Shown one piece after another: positions 9,830 to 19,556 of a stretch of 64,000 nt of DNA (positions are counted from its first letter, which is position 1; every line of letters begins with the position of its first letter). The position numbers and the translations under genes were made by a program. Origin of the DNA: Paenibacillus anaericanus (GTDB taxonomy: Bacteria; Bacillota; Bacilli; Paenibacillales; Paenibacillaceae); contig NZ_RZNY01000017.1 in assembly GCF_003994475.1 (NCBI RefSeq), positions 34,615 to 98,614 on the forward strand, in the 5' to 3' direction. Under the pieces are notes generated by a model. It saw only the letters and a list, made by a program, of their open reading frames with translations. It searched no databases and was not told the DNA's origin.

Positions 9830-11219
9830 GGTTACCCTCCTTACCAAATGGATCTGCTGAATGGTCATCATGATTATCTTCAGCGTATGGACCACTCTTA
9901 ATAACTTTGACGAACAAGTACACCATGACCGCACCAAGTGCCGCGTAAATTGTAGTGAAACTGATCACTGAGAACAAAATTTGTCCTGAAGTAACACTAG
10001 GTGAGATACTATCCTTCGTTTGCATGAGTCCGAACACGGTCCATGGTTGACGACCAATTTCCGTCATGACCCATCCCGCTGTATTCGCAATGAATGGTAG
10101 CGATATCGACCACAACATGAGCTTATAATACCATTTGTTTGGAGACTCTAATTTTTTGCGCTTCATCAGATATAAACCCCAGAGACCAAGTACAATCATC
10201 AATGACCCAGCAGCAACCATGATCCGGAAACTCCAGAACGTTGTGCGCACAGGTGGAATGTAGTCGCCTGGTCCATAAGTTTGCTCATATTCCGCTTGAA
10301 GCTCATTGATCCCTTTCACTTCACCAGTGAAGCTACTGTAGGACAAGAAGCTGAGCAAGTACGGAATTTGTATTTCGAAATTATTCTTTCCATTTTCTGA
10401 ATCAATATGAGCATATACCGTCCATGGAGCTGGGTCACCACTCTTACCCCACAGAGCTTCAGATGCTGCCATCTTCATCGGTTGAGTTTCCACCAAGTAC
10501 TGAGCTTGCTGGTGACCGAATAACGCTGTACCCAACGAAGAAATCAGACCAACAATAATCGCAATTTGGAACGATTTCTTAAAGAATTTAACGTCTTGTT
10601 TCTTTAATAGTTTATAAGCACTGACACCTGTAATGAGGAAGGCCCCCGTGGCAAACGCACCCAGAACGGTATGCGGGAATTCCACCAACAACTGCCCATT
10701 GGTAATCAGCGCAAAGAAGTCGTTCATCTCAGCCCGCCCATTGTTGATCTCAAATCCAACAGGATGCTGCATAAACGAGTTAGCTGCTAAAATCCAGAAC
10801 GCTGAAACCGCCGTACCAATCGCAACGAGCCAAATGCAGAGCAAATGAACACGTTTGGATAAACGATCCCAACCAAAAATCCATAATCCAATAAATGTTG
10901 ATTCCATAAAGAATGCAAATAGCGCTTCAACCGCTAGCGGTGCGCCAAACACGTCCCCTACAAATCGCGAGTAATCTGACCAGTTCATACCAAACTGGAA
11001 CTCCTGAAGAATACCAGTAACCACCCCTACTGCAAAGTTAATCAGGAACAGCTTCCCCCAGAACTTCGCCATACGTTTATACTCTTCTTTACCCTTCACA
11101 ACATACATAGTTTCCATAATTGCAATGAGCAGCGCCAGACCAATGGACAGCGGCACGAAGAAGAAGTGGAAAATCGTTGTGGTTGCAAATTGAAGGCGCG
11201 CAAGCATGATCGGATCCAT
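9816..11219 (-). CDS. cydA: Cytochrome bd quinol oxidase subunit I
   Basis: Haem-bearing subunit I of cytochrome bd. 467 residues with about nine membrane helices. His18 in the first helix (TTTIFHFFFVPLSIG) fits the haem b595/d ligand region, and GRQPW at residues 389-393 belongs to the conserved quinol-oxidase core. The short Q-loop is as in Bacillus enzymes. First gene of cydABCD; upstream is a TTGTGA-type palindrome consistent with Rex or Fnr control by redox state. The next gene upstream is transcribed in the same direction but is separated by its own terminator. Confidence 0.96.
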   Translation of the reverse strand: MDPIMLARLQFATTTIFHFFFVPLSIGLALLIAIMETMYVVKGKEEYKRMAKFWGKLFLINFAVGVVTGILQEFQFGMNWSDYSRFVGDVFGAPLAVEALFAFFMESTFIGLWIFGWDRLSKRVHLLCIWLVAIGTAVSAFWILAANSFMQHPVGFEINNGRAEMNDFFALITNGQLLVEFPHTVLGAFATGAFLITGVSAYKLLKKQDVKFFKKSFQIAIIVGLISSLGTALFGHQQAQYLVETQPMKMAASEALWGKSGDPAPWTVYAHIDSENGKNNFEIQIPYLLSFLSYSSFTGEVKGINELQAEYEQTYGPGDYIPPVRTTFWSFRIMVAAGSLMIVLGLWGLYLMKRKKLESPNKWYYKLMLWSISLPFIANTAGWVMTEIGRQPWTVFGLMQTKDSISPSVTSGQILFSVISFTTIYAALGAVMVYLFVKVIKSGPYAEDNHDDHSADPFGKEGNHAIS

Positions 11220-11316
11220 AAATTTCTTCCCTACTTTCTTTCTTTGTTTATCTTTTTTTATCTATTGTGAATTCTATCACGGAAAAATTAAAATGAACGC
11301 CGTAAAAGTAATAATT

Positions 11317-11348
11317 TTGTGACAAGAATCACATGACTAATGTCACAA
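11317..11348. promoter_or_regulatory. Rex/Fnr-like operator before cydA
   Basis: TGTGACAAGAATCACA at 11318-11333 is a perfect TGTGA-N6-TCACA palindrome. A second overlapping half-site GTCACAA (11342-11348) forms a wider inverted repeat with TTGTGAC at 11317-11323. It lies about 100 bases before the cydA start. Known Rex sites are TTGTGA-N6-TCACAA and Bacillus Fnr sites TGTGA-N6-TCAC(A/T); either could act here. Which protein binds is not decided by sequence. Confidence 0.7.
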
Positions 11349-11418
11349 TTATGAAGAATATCTGATTTCCGCACTATAGCGCCCTTTTCCTTCATCAGAC
11401 TACCTATGTGTTTGTGAA

Positions 11419-11462
11419 AAAACTGTGACTGCCCCATTGATTCTTGATCAACAGGGCAGTCA
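11419..11462 (-). terminator. Terminator of the two-gene ABC exporter operon
   Basis: Arms TGACTGCCC (11426-11434) and GGGCAGTCA (11454-11462) with an inner TTGAT/ATCAA stem; on the minus strand this is followed by ACAGTTTTTTC. Confidence 0.82.
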
Positions 11463-11505
11463 TTGTAAGTTAAGTTTTAGAGACAGTGAACCTTAAATTC
11501 TCATT

Positions 11506-13167
11506 TTATATCTGAATCCCACGCTGTAATATAGCCTTGGAAAATGCCCATTTCCATACAGCAAGGTTTGCAACGACCAAGACTACAATATAACCATAAA
11601 CACCATAATCTAAACTCGTAGCCAGCCAGTGAAGAAACGCGAACACTGCCAATAGTAGCATCAGGGGAATCACTCGTATGCTCTCCGCCTGTTGTCCTCC
11701 TTCGAATGCCTCGGAAAAAGGGAGGGCTTTGCGCATACAAGCAAAACAAATCACAGTATAGAGCGTGAAACTTAGTGCCACCACGATCAAGTCCGGAATA
11801 ATCACTGCGCCAAACAGAATCATAAAAACACAACTATCTAATATAAACAGTGGCAACAACAATCGAACTAGGCAAGCTTTCAGTGCCCCCCTGTAAATAG
11901 GTGCATGGTCCGATATTGGAGCAGCCTGATATATCCATGATGCCTTATATTTAGCGGAATATCTTAGCATGATTACAAGTGTCGGAACTAGTATTGCACA
12001 GAAATAGATAAGCAAATACTTCTTCGTACCTACTAGATCAAGGGACCCATTACCAGAAAAATCACTAAACAAGAATATAAAGGGGAATATAATAGAGAGC
12101 CCGATTGAGGGATATACCTTGAGCTTAAACTCTCGCTCTTTCCCCATCATGGTCCAAGCAAAGTTGAAAAACACCCTTTCCTGTGGGTCTCTACATAATA
12201 AACTGTTTACACGTCTTAATAGGAATCCTTTTTTCTTCCGACTCCGCCCTCCAGGATCAGCTAGTTTTTGCAGATTTCTCTCTAGGGATGGCATCAGTTT
12301 GATATAGAGTAGAAAGGCCGCAATCGGTACAAACACTGCCAATAATGAAAATAGAATAAACAAAGGTTCATTCACACCGTGGAGTAGGCTCTCAAAGGAC
12401 GCCCCGAACCAAATAGGAGGGAGGAAGAACTGCCACCACTTCGCATGGAAAACAACTTCTAAATCTACGACACCAAACATTCGTATAAGCAGTTGATAAC
12501 CAATCGTAATTGATATTGTGAGACCGATCTGTACATAGTTGATCATGTCCTTGAGCTTCTCACCGTCGAAGAACTTTAATATCGCCAAATATACCAATGC
12601 GGTAATGACGACAATCAGCAGATCCATCAGAATAAGCTCCAGCAGGAATAGTAGGAAGAACCCTACCCCATGCCGAATTAATCCCGCGACCAGCGGTATA
12701 CCTGATATAGCACCTGTCAGGAAGAACATGTAAATCAGGATGTGTATGGTCTTAGCCATGGCAATCGTCTTCCGACTTATCGGTTTAGTAGACAATATGT
12801 TTCGGTCACGAATATCAAGTAACACCGCCGAAAAGTCGGAAATAAGCGAGGTCAAAATCATGAACATGAATACACCAAACACCGTACTCATCTGAAAAAT
12901 ATAATTATCTCCCATCAAAATAAATGGGGTACTCATTAATCCAAATAAAATATACAACCATAATGATCGAATAAATTGATTGCCTTCCGGGGCGCCTTTG
13001 CCGTCTTTCTTCTTCGAAGACTTCGTGATGATGGTGGGTACTCTTCTAGCATCCATCGTCAATTTAGTCTGAAGTATACGGCGCATGACAGGGTAATCAA
13101 TGCCTGATTTTTCAAATAACCTACTAAACTTATCCAGTATCTTCAGTGAACGATAATCTTTCATCAT
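11506..13167 (-). CDS. ABC exporter permease, uncharacterised
   Basis: A 553-residue integral membrane protein with about 10-12 hydrophobic helices, beginning around residue 68 (SLWLYILFGLMSTPFIL). The N-terminal part is cytoplasmic and basic. It is translationally coupled (TAATG overlap) to the ATPase gene at 13167-13961, so the two form an ABC-2-type export system. The segment RDRNILSTKPISRKTI resembles the loop seen in putative multidrug/lantibiotic ABC-2 permeases of Bacillota. Substrate unknown; no peptide or maturation gene is nearby. Confidence 0.75.
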   Translation of the reverse strand: MMKDYRSLKILDKFSRLFEKSGIDYPVMRRILQTKLTMDARRVPTIITKSSKKKDGKGAPEGNQFIRSLWLYILFGLMSTPFILMGDNYIFQMSTVFGVFMFMILTSLISDFSAVLLDIRDRNILSTKPISRKTIAMAKTIHILIYMFFLTGAISGIPLVAGLIRHGVGFFLLFLLELILMDLLIVVITALVYLAILKFFDGEKLKDMINYVQIGLTISITIGYQLLIRMFGVVDLEVVFHAKWWQFFLPPIWFGASFESLLHGVNEPLFILFSLLAVFVPIAAFLLYIKLMPSLERNLQKLADPGGRSRKKKGFLLRRVNSLLCRDPQERVFFNFAWTMMGKEREFKLKVYPSIGLSIIFPFIFLFSDFSGNGSLDLVGTKKYLLIYFCAILVPTLVIMLRYSAKYKASWIYQAAPISDHAPIYRGALKACLVRLLLPLFILDSCVFMILFGAVIIPDLIVVALSFTLYTVICFACMRKALPFSEAFEGGQQAESIRVIPLMLLLAVFAFLHWLATSLDYGVYGYIVVLVVANLAVWKWAFSKAILQRGIQI

Positions 13168-13961
13168 TACACCTCTTGCACAATAGATACGAATTTTTCC
13201 GCGATAGCCCTGTGCTCATTAAATCCAGTTAATTGATTGAAAATCTGCTCCAATGATCCTTCATGACTTTGAGCCTTAAGCTCTTCAAAGCTACCGTCGG
13301 CAACAATTCGCCCACCGTCTAGCAAAATAATCCGGCTACTGATCTTCTCTACCACATCCATAATGTGTGAGGAGTAGAAGATCGTCTTCCCACCAGCCGC
13401 AAGCAATGCCAACATTTCTTTGACAACCATAACACTATTAGCATCTAGACCACTTAGGGGCTCGTCAAGAAAAAGAATATCAGGATTATGCAGCAAGCTT
13501 GAAATGATCAATACCTTCTGTTTCATCCCTTTGGAGAAAGTCGCAATCCGGGCGTTGGACACATCCTGCAGCCCGAAGCTTTCCATCAATTTAATTCCCT
13601 TAAGTTCTGCGTCTACTGCTTTTAGTCCATATAATTCGCCGATAAAAGACAGATATTCCAACGCGGTCAGCGTGTCGTACATTTCTGCAATTTCCGGAAC
13701 ATAACCTATCCTTTTCTTGTAATCAACCTTTCCATCACTGGGGCTTTGCCCAAGTACACTCACATCACCACTGTAACCCTCCACCAGGCCAAGCATAATC
13801 TTAACTGTAGTACTCTTACCTGCACCATTCGGACCTATGTATCCAATAATTTGACCAGGATATACTTCAAGATCAACCCCGTTCAACACATATTTATCAC
13901 CATATTTCATTCTAAGATCACTTATCCGGATAACCGGTTCTCTTGTATTTTTCATTATCAC
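13167..13961 (-). CDS. ABC transporter ATP-binding protein (ABC-2 exporter type)
   Basis: 264-residue ATPase with GPNGAGKST Walker A, a FSKGMKQKVLI signature (FSKGM, typical of CcmA/NatA-like exporters rather than importers) and DILFLDEPLSGLD Walker B, and H-loop SSHIMD. The start is a GTG at 13961, eight bases after GGGGAGGAG (13970-13978); the in-frame ATG at 13955 is too far. It energises the permease encoded immediately after it. Role unknown; drug or peptide export or membrane homeostasis are possible. Confidence 0.85.
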   Translation of the reverse strand: MIMKNTREPVIRISDLRMKYGDKYVLNGVDLEVYPGQIIGYIGPNGAGKSTTVKIMLGLVEGYSGDVSVLGQSPSDGKVDYKKRIGYVPEIAEMYDTLTALEYLSFIGELYGLKAVDAELKGIKLMESFGLQDVSNARIATFSKGMKQKVLIISSLLHNPDILFLDEPLSGLDANSVMVVKEMLALLAAGGKTIFYSSHIMDVVEKISSRIILLDGGRIVADGSFEELKAQSHEGSLEQIFNQLTGFNEHRAIAEKFVSIVQEV

Positions 13962-14040
13962 TACTCATCTCCTCCCCAAGCTACTTCCATTTTACCATAA
14001 TTTTCTCAGTCGTTTTGAGGTTGAGTAGTAAATCATATTA

Positions 14041-14072
14041 AAAAGACGAAGCTCCACATAAGGAGCTTCGTC
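14041..14072 (-). terminator. katA terminator
   Basis: Perfect stem GACGAAGCTCC / GGAGCTTCGTC (14045-14055 and 14062-14072), followed on the minus strand by TTTTTAA. Confidence 0.88.
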
Positions 14073-14096
14073 CATTGATATCGCCGTAATACTTAC

Positions 14097-15563
14097 TTAT
14101 TCACTCTTAGGGGCACCAGACATAAATCCACTGATATCAACACCAAGTCCCTCTGCAAGGCGCATACCGTACTCTACATCGGCACGGAAGAAATTGCAGA
14201 TCGCCCGAAGTTGAATCTCTTCATTCGTCGCACGGAGATCATTCACCATGTTACGGATCAGATTATCCCGCTCTTCCGGTGTGAAGCTACGATATAGTTC
14301 ACCCGCTTGGGTAAAATCATCCGTCTTAGCGATTTTCTGACGTCCGACTTCTCCCTGTAGTGGCATAACACTGTCACGGTAAGCTGGATCTTCCTTTGGA
14401 CTGCTATCTAAGCTATTTGGTTCATAGTTAACAGGGGAAAGATCTTGATTCACATTCATCTGACCGTCCCGCTGATGATTTCGTACCGCTGCATAAGGGC
14501 AGTTAACAGGAATTTGCAAATAATTAGCTCCCAGGCGATAACGCTGCGTATCCGGGTAAGAGAACAAACGACCTTGAAGCAATTTATCCTCGGAAGGCTC
14601 GATTCCTGGAACGAGCGTGCTCGGCGAGAATGCGGCTTGTTCTACTTCAGCGAAGAAGTTTCCTGGATTACGATTCAGTGTCATCGTACCAACCTTCTCC
14701 AATGGATAATGATCTTCTGGCCATACTTTCGTTGGATCAAGAGGATCAAATCCCCATTTATCCAGATCTTCAACAGGCATTAATTGTACATGCAAATCCC
14801 ATTGTGGGAATTCTCCCTTGGCAATATGCTCATGAAGATCACGAGTCGCATGATTGAAATCATTCCCTTGTACTTCCTTAACTTCGTCGGCAGACAAATT
14901 AACTACACCCTGCCGTGTTTTCCAAGTATATTTCACATAGATTGCTTTACCTTCAGCATTTATCCATTTGTAGGCATGGACACTGAAACCATCCATCTGA
15001 CGATAATTTGCTGGCGTTCCGTTATCCGATAATAACCAGGTCATCATATGTGTTGATTCCGGTGTCAACGTCATGAAATCCCAATAACGAGCTGGATCCT
15101 GAATATTGGTATCAGGAGCAGGTTTCAGTGAATGCACCATGTCTGGAAACTTAATCGCATCGCGGATGAAGAATACTGGCAGGTGATTACCTACGATATC
15201 GTAATTTCCTTCCTCGGTGTAGAACTTCACTGCAAATCCACGTGGATCACGTGCCGTTTCTGGGGAACCTGTGCCATGAATTACTGTCGAGAAGCGAACA
15301 AAAACTGGTGTCTCACGTCCAGCTTCTTGAAGGAAATGCGCCCGTGTATATTGGGACATGCTTCGCTCAGTTACGAATACACCGTGAGCACCTGCCCCAC
15401 GTGCATGCACTACACGTTCTGGAATCCGCTCACGGTCAAAGTGAGCTATCTTCTCTAATAAATGATAATCCTCTAGCAATGTCGGTCCATTCTGGCCCGC
15501 TGTACGTGAATTTTGGTTGTCACCAACCGGCGCACCTGTATTTGTTGTCAATCTTTCTTTCAT
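14097..15563 (-). CDS. katA: Haem catalase
   Basis: Monofunctional haem catalase, clade 3 size (488 residues), dismutating hydrogen peroxide in the cytoplasm. Seen: distal catalytic His in VVHARGAGAHG (about residues 51-61), catalytic Asn in DIVGNHLPVFFIRD, and the proximal haem-Tyr segment SYPDTQRYRLG (about residue 343 onward). The C-terminus is short, without the extra domain of large catalases. It is monocistronic with its own terminator. A 15-bp palindrome between promoter and start suggests PerR-type peroxide control. Confidence 0.97.
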   Translation of the reverse strand: MKERLTTNTGAPVGDNQNSRTAGQNGPTLLEDYHLLEKIAHFDRERIPERVVHARGAGAHGVFVTERSMSQYTRAHFLQEAGRETPVFVRFSTVIHGTGSPETARDPRGFAVKFYTEEGNYDIVGNHLPVFFIRDAIKFPDMVHSLKPAPDTNIQDPARYWDFMTLTPESTHMMTWLLSDNGTPANYRQMDGFSVHAYKWINAEGKAIYVKYTWKTRQGVVNLSADEVKEVQGNDFNHATRDLHEHIAKGEFPQWDLHVQLMPVEDLDKWGFDPLDPTKVWPEDHYPLEKVGTMTLNRNPGNFFAEVEQAAFSPSTLVPGIEPSEDKLLQGRLFSYPDTQRYRLGANYLQIPVNCPYAAVRNHQRDGQMNVNQDLSPVNYEPNSLDSSPKEDPAYRDSVMPLQGEVGRQKIAKTDDFTQAGELYRSFTPEERDNLIRNMVNDLRATNEEIQLRAICNFFRADVEYGMRLAEGLGVDISGFMSGAPKSE

Positions 15564-15591
15564 ATATACACAACCTTTCGAATTGTTATAT

Positions 15592-15624
15592 TTAGACTTG
15601 GTCTAAGTTCTTAAGTAAATTGTA
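15592..15624 (-). promoter_or_regulatory. katA promoter with PerR-like palindrome
   Basis: TTAGACTTGGTCTAA (15592-15606) has the 7-1-7 geometry of Per boxes, though it departs from TTATAATNATTATAA at several places. An extended -10 (TGATACAAT on the minus strand; TACAAT at 15619-15624) lies just upstream, so the palindrome would cover the transcription start. The ribosome site is AAAGG shortly before the ATG. Confidence 0.5.
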
Positions 15625-15729
15625 TCATGCAGACTTGCTATAGTGCATGAAGATTTCATGACAAATTGATGAAGAATACTTTAACCTAAAGCCGCGCCCC
15701 CGCTGGGTTCAAGCTATCTAACACAAAGA

Positions 15730-15769
15730 GGCTGACCCACAAGTAGCATAAACTACTTGCAGGTCAGCC
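15730..15769 (-). terminator. Terminator of the siderophore-transport operon
   Basis: Outer stem GGCTGACC / GGTCAGCC (15730-15737, 15762-15769) with inner CAAGTAG / CTACTTG stem; T-rich but not uniform tract after it on the minus strand. Confidence 0.7.
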
Positions 15770-15795
15770 CCTATCCAAAATCTACTGTTATTAAT

Positions 15796-16803
15796 TTATT
15801 TGATACCCTCTTGTACCTCATTTAACATTGCCGGTACGGACAACAATCCACCACCAGAGAGATACCAGTAACTCGGATCAAGGTAAATAATCTTGCCATC
15901 TTTGTAGGCATTGGTCTTCTTGACCAATTCGTTCTCTACCAACTTCGAAGCAGGATCTACTGCTTCTGCTCCCTCACTAACTACAGCATCACGATCGACA
16001 ACGAATAGATAATCTGGGTTCTTCTCAGCAACATATTCGAAGGAGATGCTATCTCCATGAGTGGAGACTTTAATACCCTCATCTACAGGAGTTATACCAA
16101 ACACATCGTGTATTATACCAAAACGTGAACCTGTTCCATATGCACTAACCTTCCCACCAGAAGTAAGGATGATCAAACCCTTCTTACCACTTGCCGCTGT
16201 TTGGTCATGAAGCGCTTTGATAGAATCGTTAATCGTTGCTAATTCCTGCTCTGCTTCGGCCTTTTTACCAAATATATTAGCTAATTCGTTTACATTACTC
16301 GTAAAAGAATTCATAAAATCAGCCGTATCTACGCCCATGAAGATCGTTGGAGCAATCTTATTCAGCTCTTCGTATGCTTCAGAAGAACGACCAGAGATAA
16401 AGATCACATCTGGATCAAGTGCGTTCAGCTTCTCAAAGTCTGGCTCAAACAGCGTTCCCGCATTTGTATATTTGGAATCTTCATATTTTTTGAGGTGTGC
16501 TGGAAGATTACCTTGTGGTACAGCCGCTACTTCAACGCCTAATTTATCCAATGTTTCTAACACACCATAATCGAATACAACAACAGTGCCAGGGTTTTTC
16601 TTCACGGTAGCTGTACCCAGTTTATGAGTAATCTTAAGTTCTGTTTCCTCTGCTGGAGCTGCAACTGCCGTATCCGTCGAATTCGTACTTCCTGTATTCT
16701 TGTTAGAATTCGCTGCTCCATTACTGCTATTATTGGATCCACATGCTGCCAATACAACAACCATAATTATTGCCATAAACATCAAAGAAAATTTCTTATT
16801 CAA
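15796..16803 (-). CDS. yclQ: Siderophore-binding lipoprotein (YclQ/FatB-like)
   Basis: Substrate-binding lipoprotein of an iron-siderophore ABC importer. After a signal peptide (LMFMAIIMVVVLAAC) the lipobox LAAC gives an acylated Cys; then a Ser/Asn/Thr-rich linker and a TroA-fold domain with the conserved GTATVKKNPGTVVVFDYG, LDPDVIFISGR and FGITPVDEGIK segments. About 335 residues if translation starts at the TTG at 16803, six bases after GAGGTG; a GTG at 16812 is in frame but lacks a ribosome site. Order permease-permease-ATPase-binding protein is that of B. subtilis yclNOPQ (petrobactin uptake). Ligand specificity is inferred. Confidence 0.88.
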   Translation of the reverse strand: MNKKFSLMFMAIIMVVVLAACGSNNSSNGAANSNKNTGSTNSTDTAVAAPAEETELKITHKLGTATVKKNPGTVVVFDYGVLETLDKLGVEVAAVPQGNLPAHLKKYEDSKYTNAGTLFEPDFEKLNALDPDVIFISGRSSEAYEELNKIAPTIFMGVDTADFMNSFTSNVNELANIFGKKAEAEQELATINDSIKALHDQTAASGKKGLIILTSGGKVSAYGTGSRFGIIHDVFGITPVDEGIKVSTHGDSISFEYVAEKNPDYLFVVDRDAVVSEGAEAVDPASKLVENELVKKTNAYKDGKIIYLDPSYWYLSGGGLLSVPAMLNEVQEGIK

Positions 16804-16838
16804 TGAATTCACCTCATAATTTATTTTGTTTTAACTAG

Positions 16839-17597
16839 TCATCTAAAATAAACGCAAATTTTATTGCCCCCGATTATTTCAACTGGAATGTCCATATCGT
16901 AAACTTCTTTCAATACAGCCGAATCCATGATTTCGTCGGTAGTGCCTTCCTTTATAATAATTCCGTCCTTGAGTGCGACTATATAGTCGGAATAACAAGA
17001 GGCAAAATTGATGTCGTGAATGACGATAATAACCGTTTTTCCAAGCTCGTCAACGAGCCTTCTTAGAACTTTCATAATCTGTACCGAATGCTTCATGTCT
17101 AAATTGTTTAGCGGTTCATCAAGTAAAATGTAGTCCGTGTTCTGTGCGATAACCATAGCGATAAATGCTCTTTGCTTCTGACCACCACTGAGTTCATCTA
17201 AATATTTGTCCTGCATAGATCCAAGGTCCATATAAGCGATAGCTTCATCTATATGGATCCAATCCTCTTTGGTCAGTTTGCCTTGTGAATAAGGGAAGCG
17301 TCCAAAGCTAACCAATTCCTTTACCTTCAACTTAATGTTGATATGATTTGACTGCTTTAGGATCGAAATTTTCTTCGCAAGCTCGCCGCTTTTCCAACTA
17401 CCGATTTCCTTATCATCGATCAAAATTTCGCCTTCGTCTTTGGTAATCAGACGGCTAATCATCGACATCAGTGTACTCTTACCCGCTCCGTTAGGACCGA
17501 TGAACGAGGTGATTTTACCCTTAGCAATATCAACGTTAACGCGGTCGACCACCATTTTACCGCCGTATTTCTTGGAAACTCCCCTGACCTTTACCAC
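16839..17597 (-). CDS. yclP: Siderophore ABC transporter ATPase (YclP-like)
   Basis: 252-residue FecE/FepC-family ATPase: GPNGAGKST Walker A, LSGGQKQRAFIAM signature, YILLDEPLNNLD Walker B, VIHDINFA H-loop. Starts at GTG 17597, eight bases after AAAGGAG, and overlaps the preceding permease gene by seven bases. It powers uptake through the two FecCD-type permeases upstream in the operon, with the lipoprotein gene following. Confidence 0.92.
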   Translation of the reverse strand: MVKVRGVSKKYGGKMVVDRVNVDIAKGKITSFIGPNGAGKSTLMSMISRLITKDEGEILIDDKEIGSWKSGELAKKISILKQSNHINIKLKVKELVSFGRFPYSQGKLTKEDWIHIDEAIAYMDLGSMQDKYLDELSGGQKQRAFIAMVIAQNTDYILLDEPLNNLDMKHSVQIMKVLRRLVDELGKTVIIVIHDINFASCYSDYIVALKDGIIIKEGTTDEIMDSAVLKEVYDMDIPVEIIGGNKICVYFR

Positions 17598-18541
17598 GAT
17601 TTATTCTCCTTTAGCAGTAGATAGATGAAGTACACCCCACCTATAAAGTTGATGATCACGCTTAATGAAGTGGAGAAAGTGAATACTCGTTCAAGAATCA
17701 GTTGACCGCCAACTAAGGCAATAAAACTGATAAGCGACGCACCTGCGATCAACTGTTTATGACGGTACGTATTCAGGAACTGGTAGGCGACATTTGCCAC
17801 AAGCAGCCCTAAGAAAGTAATCGGACCTACTAATGCAGTTGCAATGGAAATCAGGATAGCGACGACAATCAACATCCGCTTAACCACATAATCGTAACTG
17901 ATACCCAAGTTAACCGCGTGATCTCGGCCGAGGGCAAGTACATCTAAGTACTTGTTAAACTTGGCAAAATAGATCCCCGTCAGTAATACACCCGCCAAAG
18001 CGATGAGTAAAATATCTGAATTGACGTTGTTAAAACTAGCGAACATTTTGTCCTGTATAACAAGAAATTCGTTAGGATCAATTAGTTTCTGCATAAACGA
18101 CGACAGACTAGAGAAAAAGGTGCCGAAGATCAATCCAATCAATAGCAAGTGATATATATTACGTCCTTCTTTTTTGAAGAGCATCCTATAAAGTAGTCCA
18201 GCGAATAATACCATCAAGCCAACGGCAAGAATAAAACGGAAATTCTTATTCATCATGGTTAAGGTAGTTGAACCAAACAAGAACACGATCAATGTCTGTA
18301 TGAGCATATACAGTGAATCCAGCCCAATAATACTTGGGGTCAAGATACGGTTATTCGTGATCGTCTGAAATACGATGGTGGAGAAAGCTATGGCCGTTCC
18401 GGTGAGGAGGATGGCAAACAATTTTTTGCCTCGTCTAGGTAATACATAATCCCAATGTCCTCCTACATCAATCGTCATAAATATAACAGCGAGCAGAATT
18501 GAAATGCCGACAAGGATACTTAGTTTTGTTCTATTACTCAT
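17591..18541 (-). CDS. yclO: Siderophore ABC transporter permease (YclO-like)
   Basis: FecCD-family permease, 316 residues, eight to ten membrane helices, with GRDHAVNLGISYDYV and GPITFLGLLVANVAYQ segments typical of the ATPase-contact and channel regions. Begins inside the end of the yclN-like gene (overlap of 8 bases), a sign of translational coupling. Forms the heterodimeric membrane channel with the neighbouring permease. Confidence 0.92.
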   Translation of the reverse strand: MSNRTKLSILVGISILLAVIFMTIDVGGHWDYVLPRRGKKLFAILLTGTAIAFSTIVFQTITNNRILTPSIIGLDSLYMLIQTLIVFLFGSTTLTMMNKNFRFILAVGLMVLFAGLLYRMLFKKEGRNIYHLLLIGLIFGTFFSSLSSFMQKLIDPNEFLVIQDKMFASFNNVNSDILLIALAGVLLTGIYFAKFNKYLDVLALGRDHAVNLGISYDYVVKRMLIVVAILISIATALVGPITFLGLLVANVAYQFLNTYRHKQLIAGASLISFIALVGGQLILERVFTFSTSLSVIINFIGGVYFIYLLLKENKSW

Positions 18542-19484
18542 ATGACTTTCTCCTCATCAGCATGTACAGAAATATACCACTCCCGATAACTCCAACGGTC
18601 AGACCGATAGGTACTTCATAGGGGTAAATTACTACTCTCCCTAGAATGTCACATGCTAGAACGAATACCGCTCCAAGTAGTGCCGTGTGAGATAGGTTGT
18701 TCTTCAGGTTATCTCCTAAATACATCGTCACCAGATTCGGGACAATGAGTCCTATAAAAGGAATCGAACCAACAGTAAGCACGACAACTGAGGTAACCAA
18801 GGCAACTAATACAAGCCCCAGGTTAACCACCTGCTTATAGTTCAACCCCAAATTAACTGCGAATTCCTCACCCATGCCCGCAACCGTAAATTTATTTGCA
18901 TATAAATAGGCCGCTACGACGAGTGGGACGCTTATGTAAATAAGTTCGTATCGTCCCTGCATGATCATCGAGAAATCGCCATACAGCCAAGCCGACATGC
19001 TCTGAATTAGATCATATTTATAGGCGAAAAAGGTAGTTGCCGAGCTAACAATACCGCCGAACATCAGGCCAACCAGCGGAATAAATATGGTGTCTTTATA
19101 TTTCACTCGATCTAGAATCTTCATAAAAATGAAGGTTCCGGTCAATGAGAATATAAAGGCTACTGACATTTTCCCAAGCGGCCCTACAGATGAGAACAGA
19201 AGCATAGAGACCATGATCCCGAAGCTAGCTGAATCCATTGTACCTGCCGTCGTCGGGGATACGAATTTATTCCGGGTCAATTGTTGCATGATCAGGCCAA
19301 CGATACTCATGCTGACCCCAGCAATAATGATACTAATCAATCTCGGAATTCGACTAATCCATAAAATCTCCCATTGGTCACCAGTAAGATGAAAAATATC
19401 AGTTATTGATATACTTTTAACACCAATAAATAGAGAAAGTACCGAAAATGCAATAAGTAATGCTGCTAAATATATTTTCTTCAT
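18534..19484 (-). CDS. yclN: Siderophore ABC transporter permease (YclN-like)
   Basis: First gene of the iron-siderophore operon. FecCD-family permease of 316 residues with the MGEEFAVNLGLNYKQV coupling segment and GSIPFIGLIVPNLVTM. Unusually similar in length to its partner. Preceded by consensus sigma-A promoter hexamers and a Fur box, so expression should rise under iron limitation. Confidence 0.92.
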   Translation of the reverse strand: MKKIYLAALLIAFSVLSLFIGVKSISITDIFHLTGDQWEILWISRIPRLISIIIAGVSMSIVGLIMQQLTRNKFVSPTTAGTMDSASFGIMVSMLLFSSVGPLGKMSVAFIFSLTGTFIFMKILDRVKYKDTIFIPLVGLMFGGIVSSATTFFAYKYDLIQSMSAWLYGDFSMIMQGRYELIYISVPLVVAAYLYANKFTVAGMGEEFAVNLGLNYKQVVNLGLVLVALVTSVVVLTVGSIPFIGLIVPNLVTMYLGDNLKNNLSHTALLGAVFVLACDILGRVVIYPYEVPIGLTVGVIGSGIFLYMLMRRKSYE

Positions 19485-19556
19485 GTATTGACCTTACTTT
19501 CCTTCCTCACGTCTGAGAAAGTTGATGTCACTGCCGGCAAGACAGTTCATTAATAA

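Noticed and set aside
9830-9937. 36-codon extension at the front of cydB
   Set aside because: It is inside cydA, hydrophilic and unlike CydB; GGAGG precedes the later ATG.
14445-15595. Several plus-strand frames of 75-117 residues
   Set aside because: All are antisense to katA and arise from the codon pattern of that gene; none has a ribosome site or protein-like composition.
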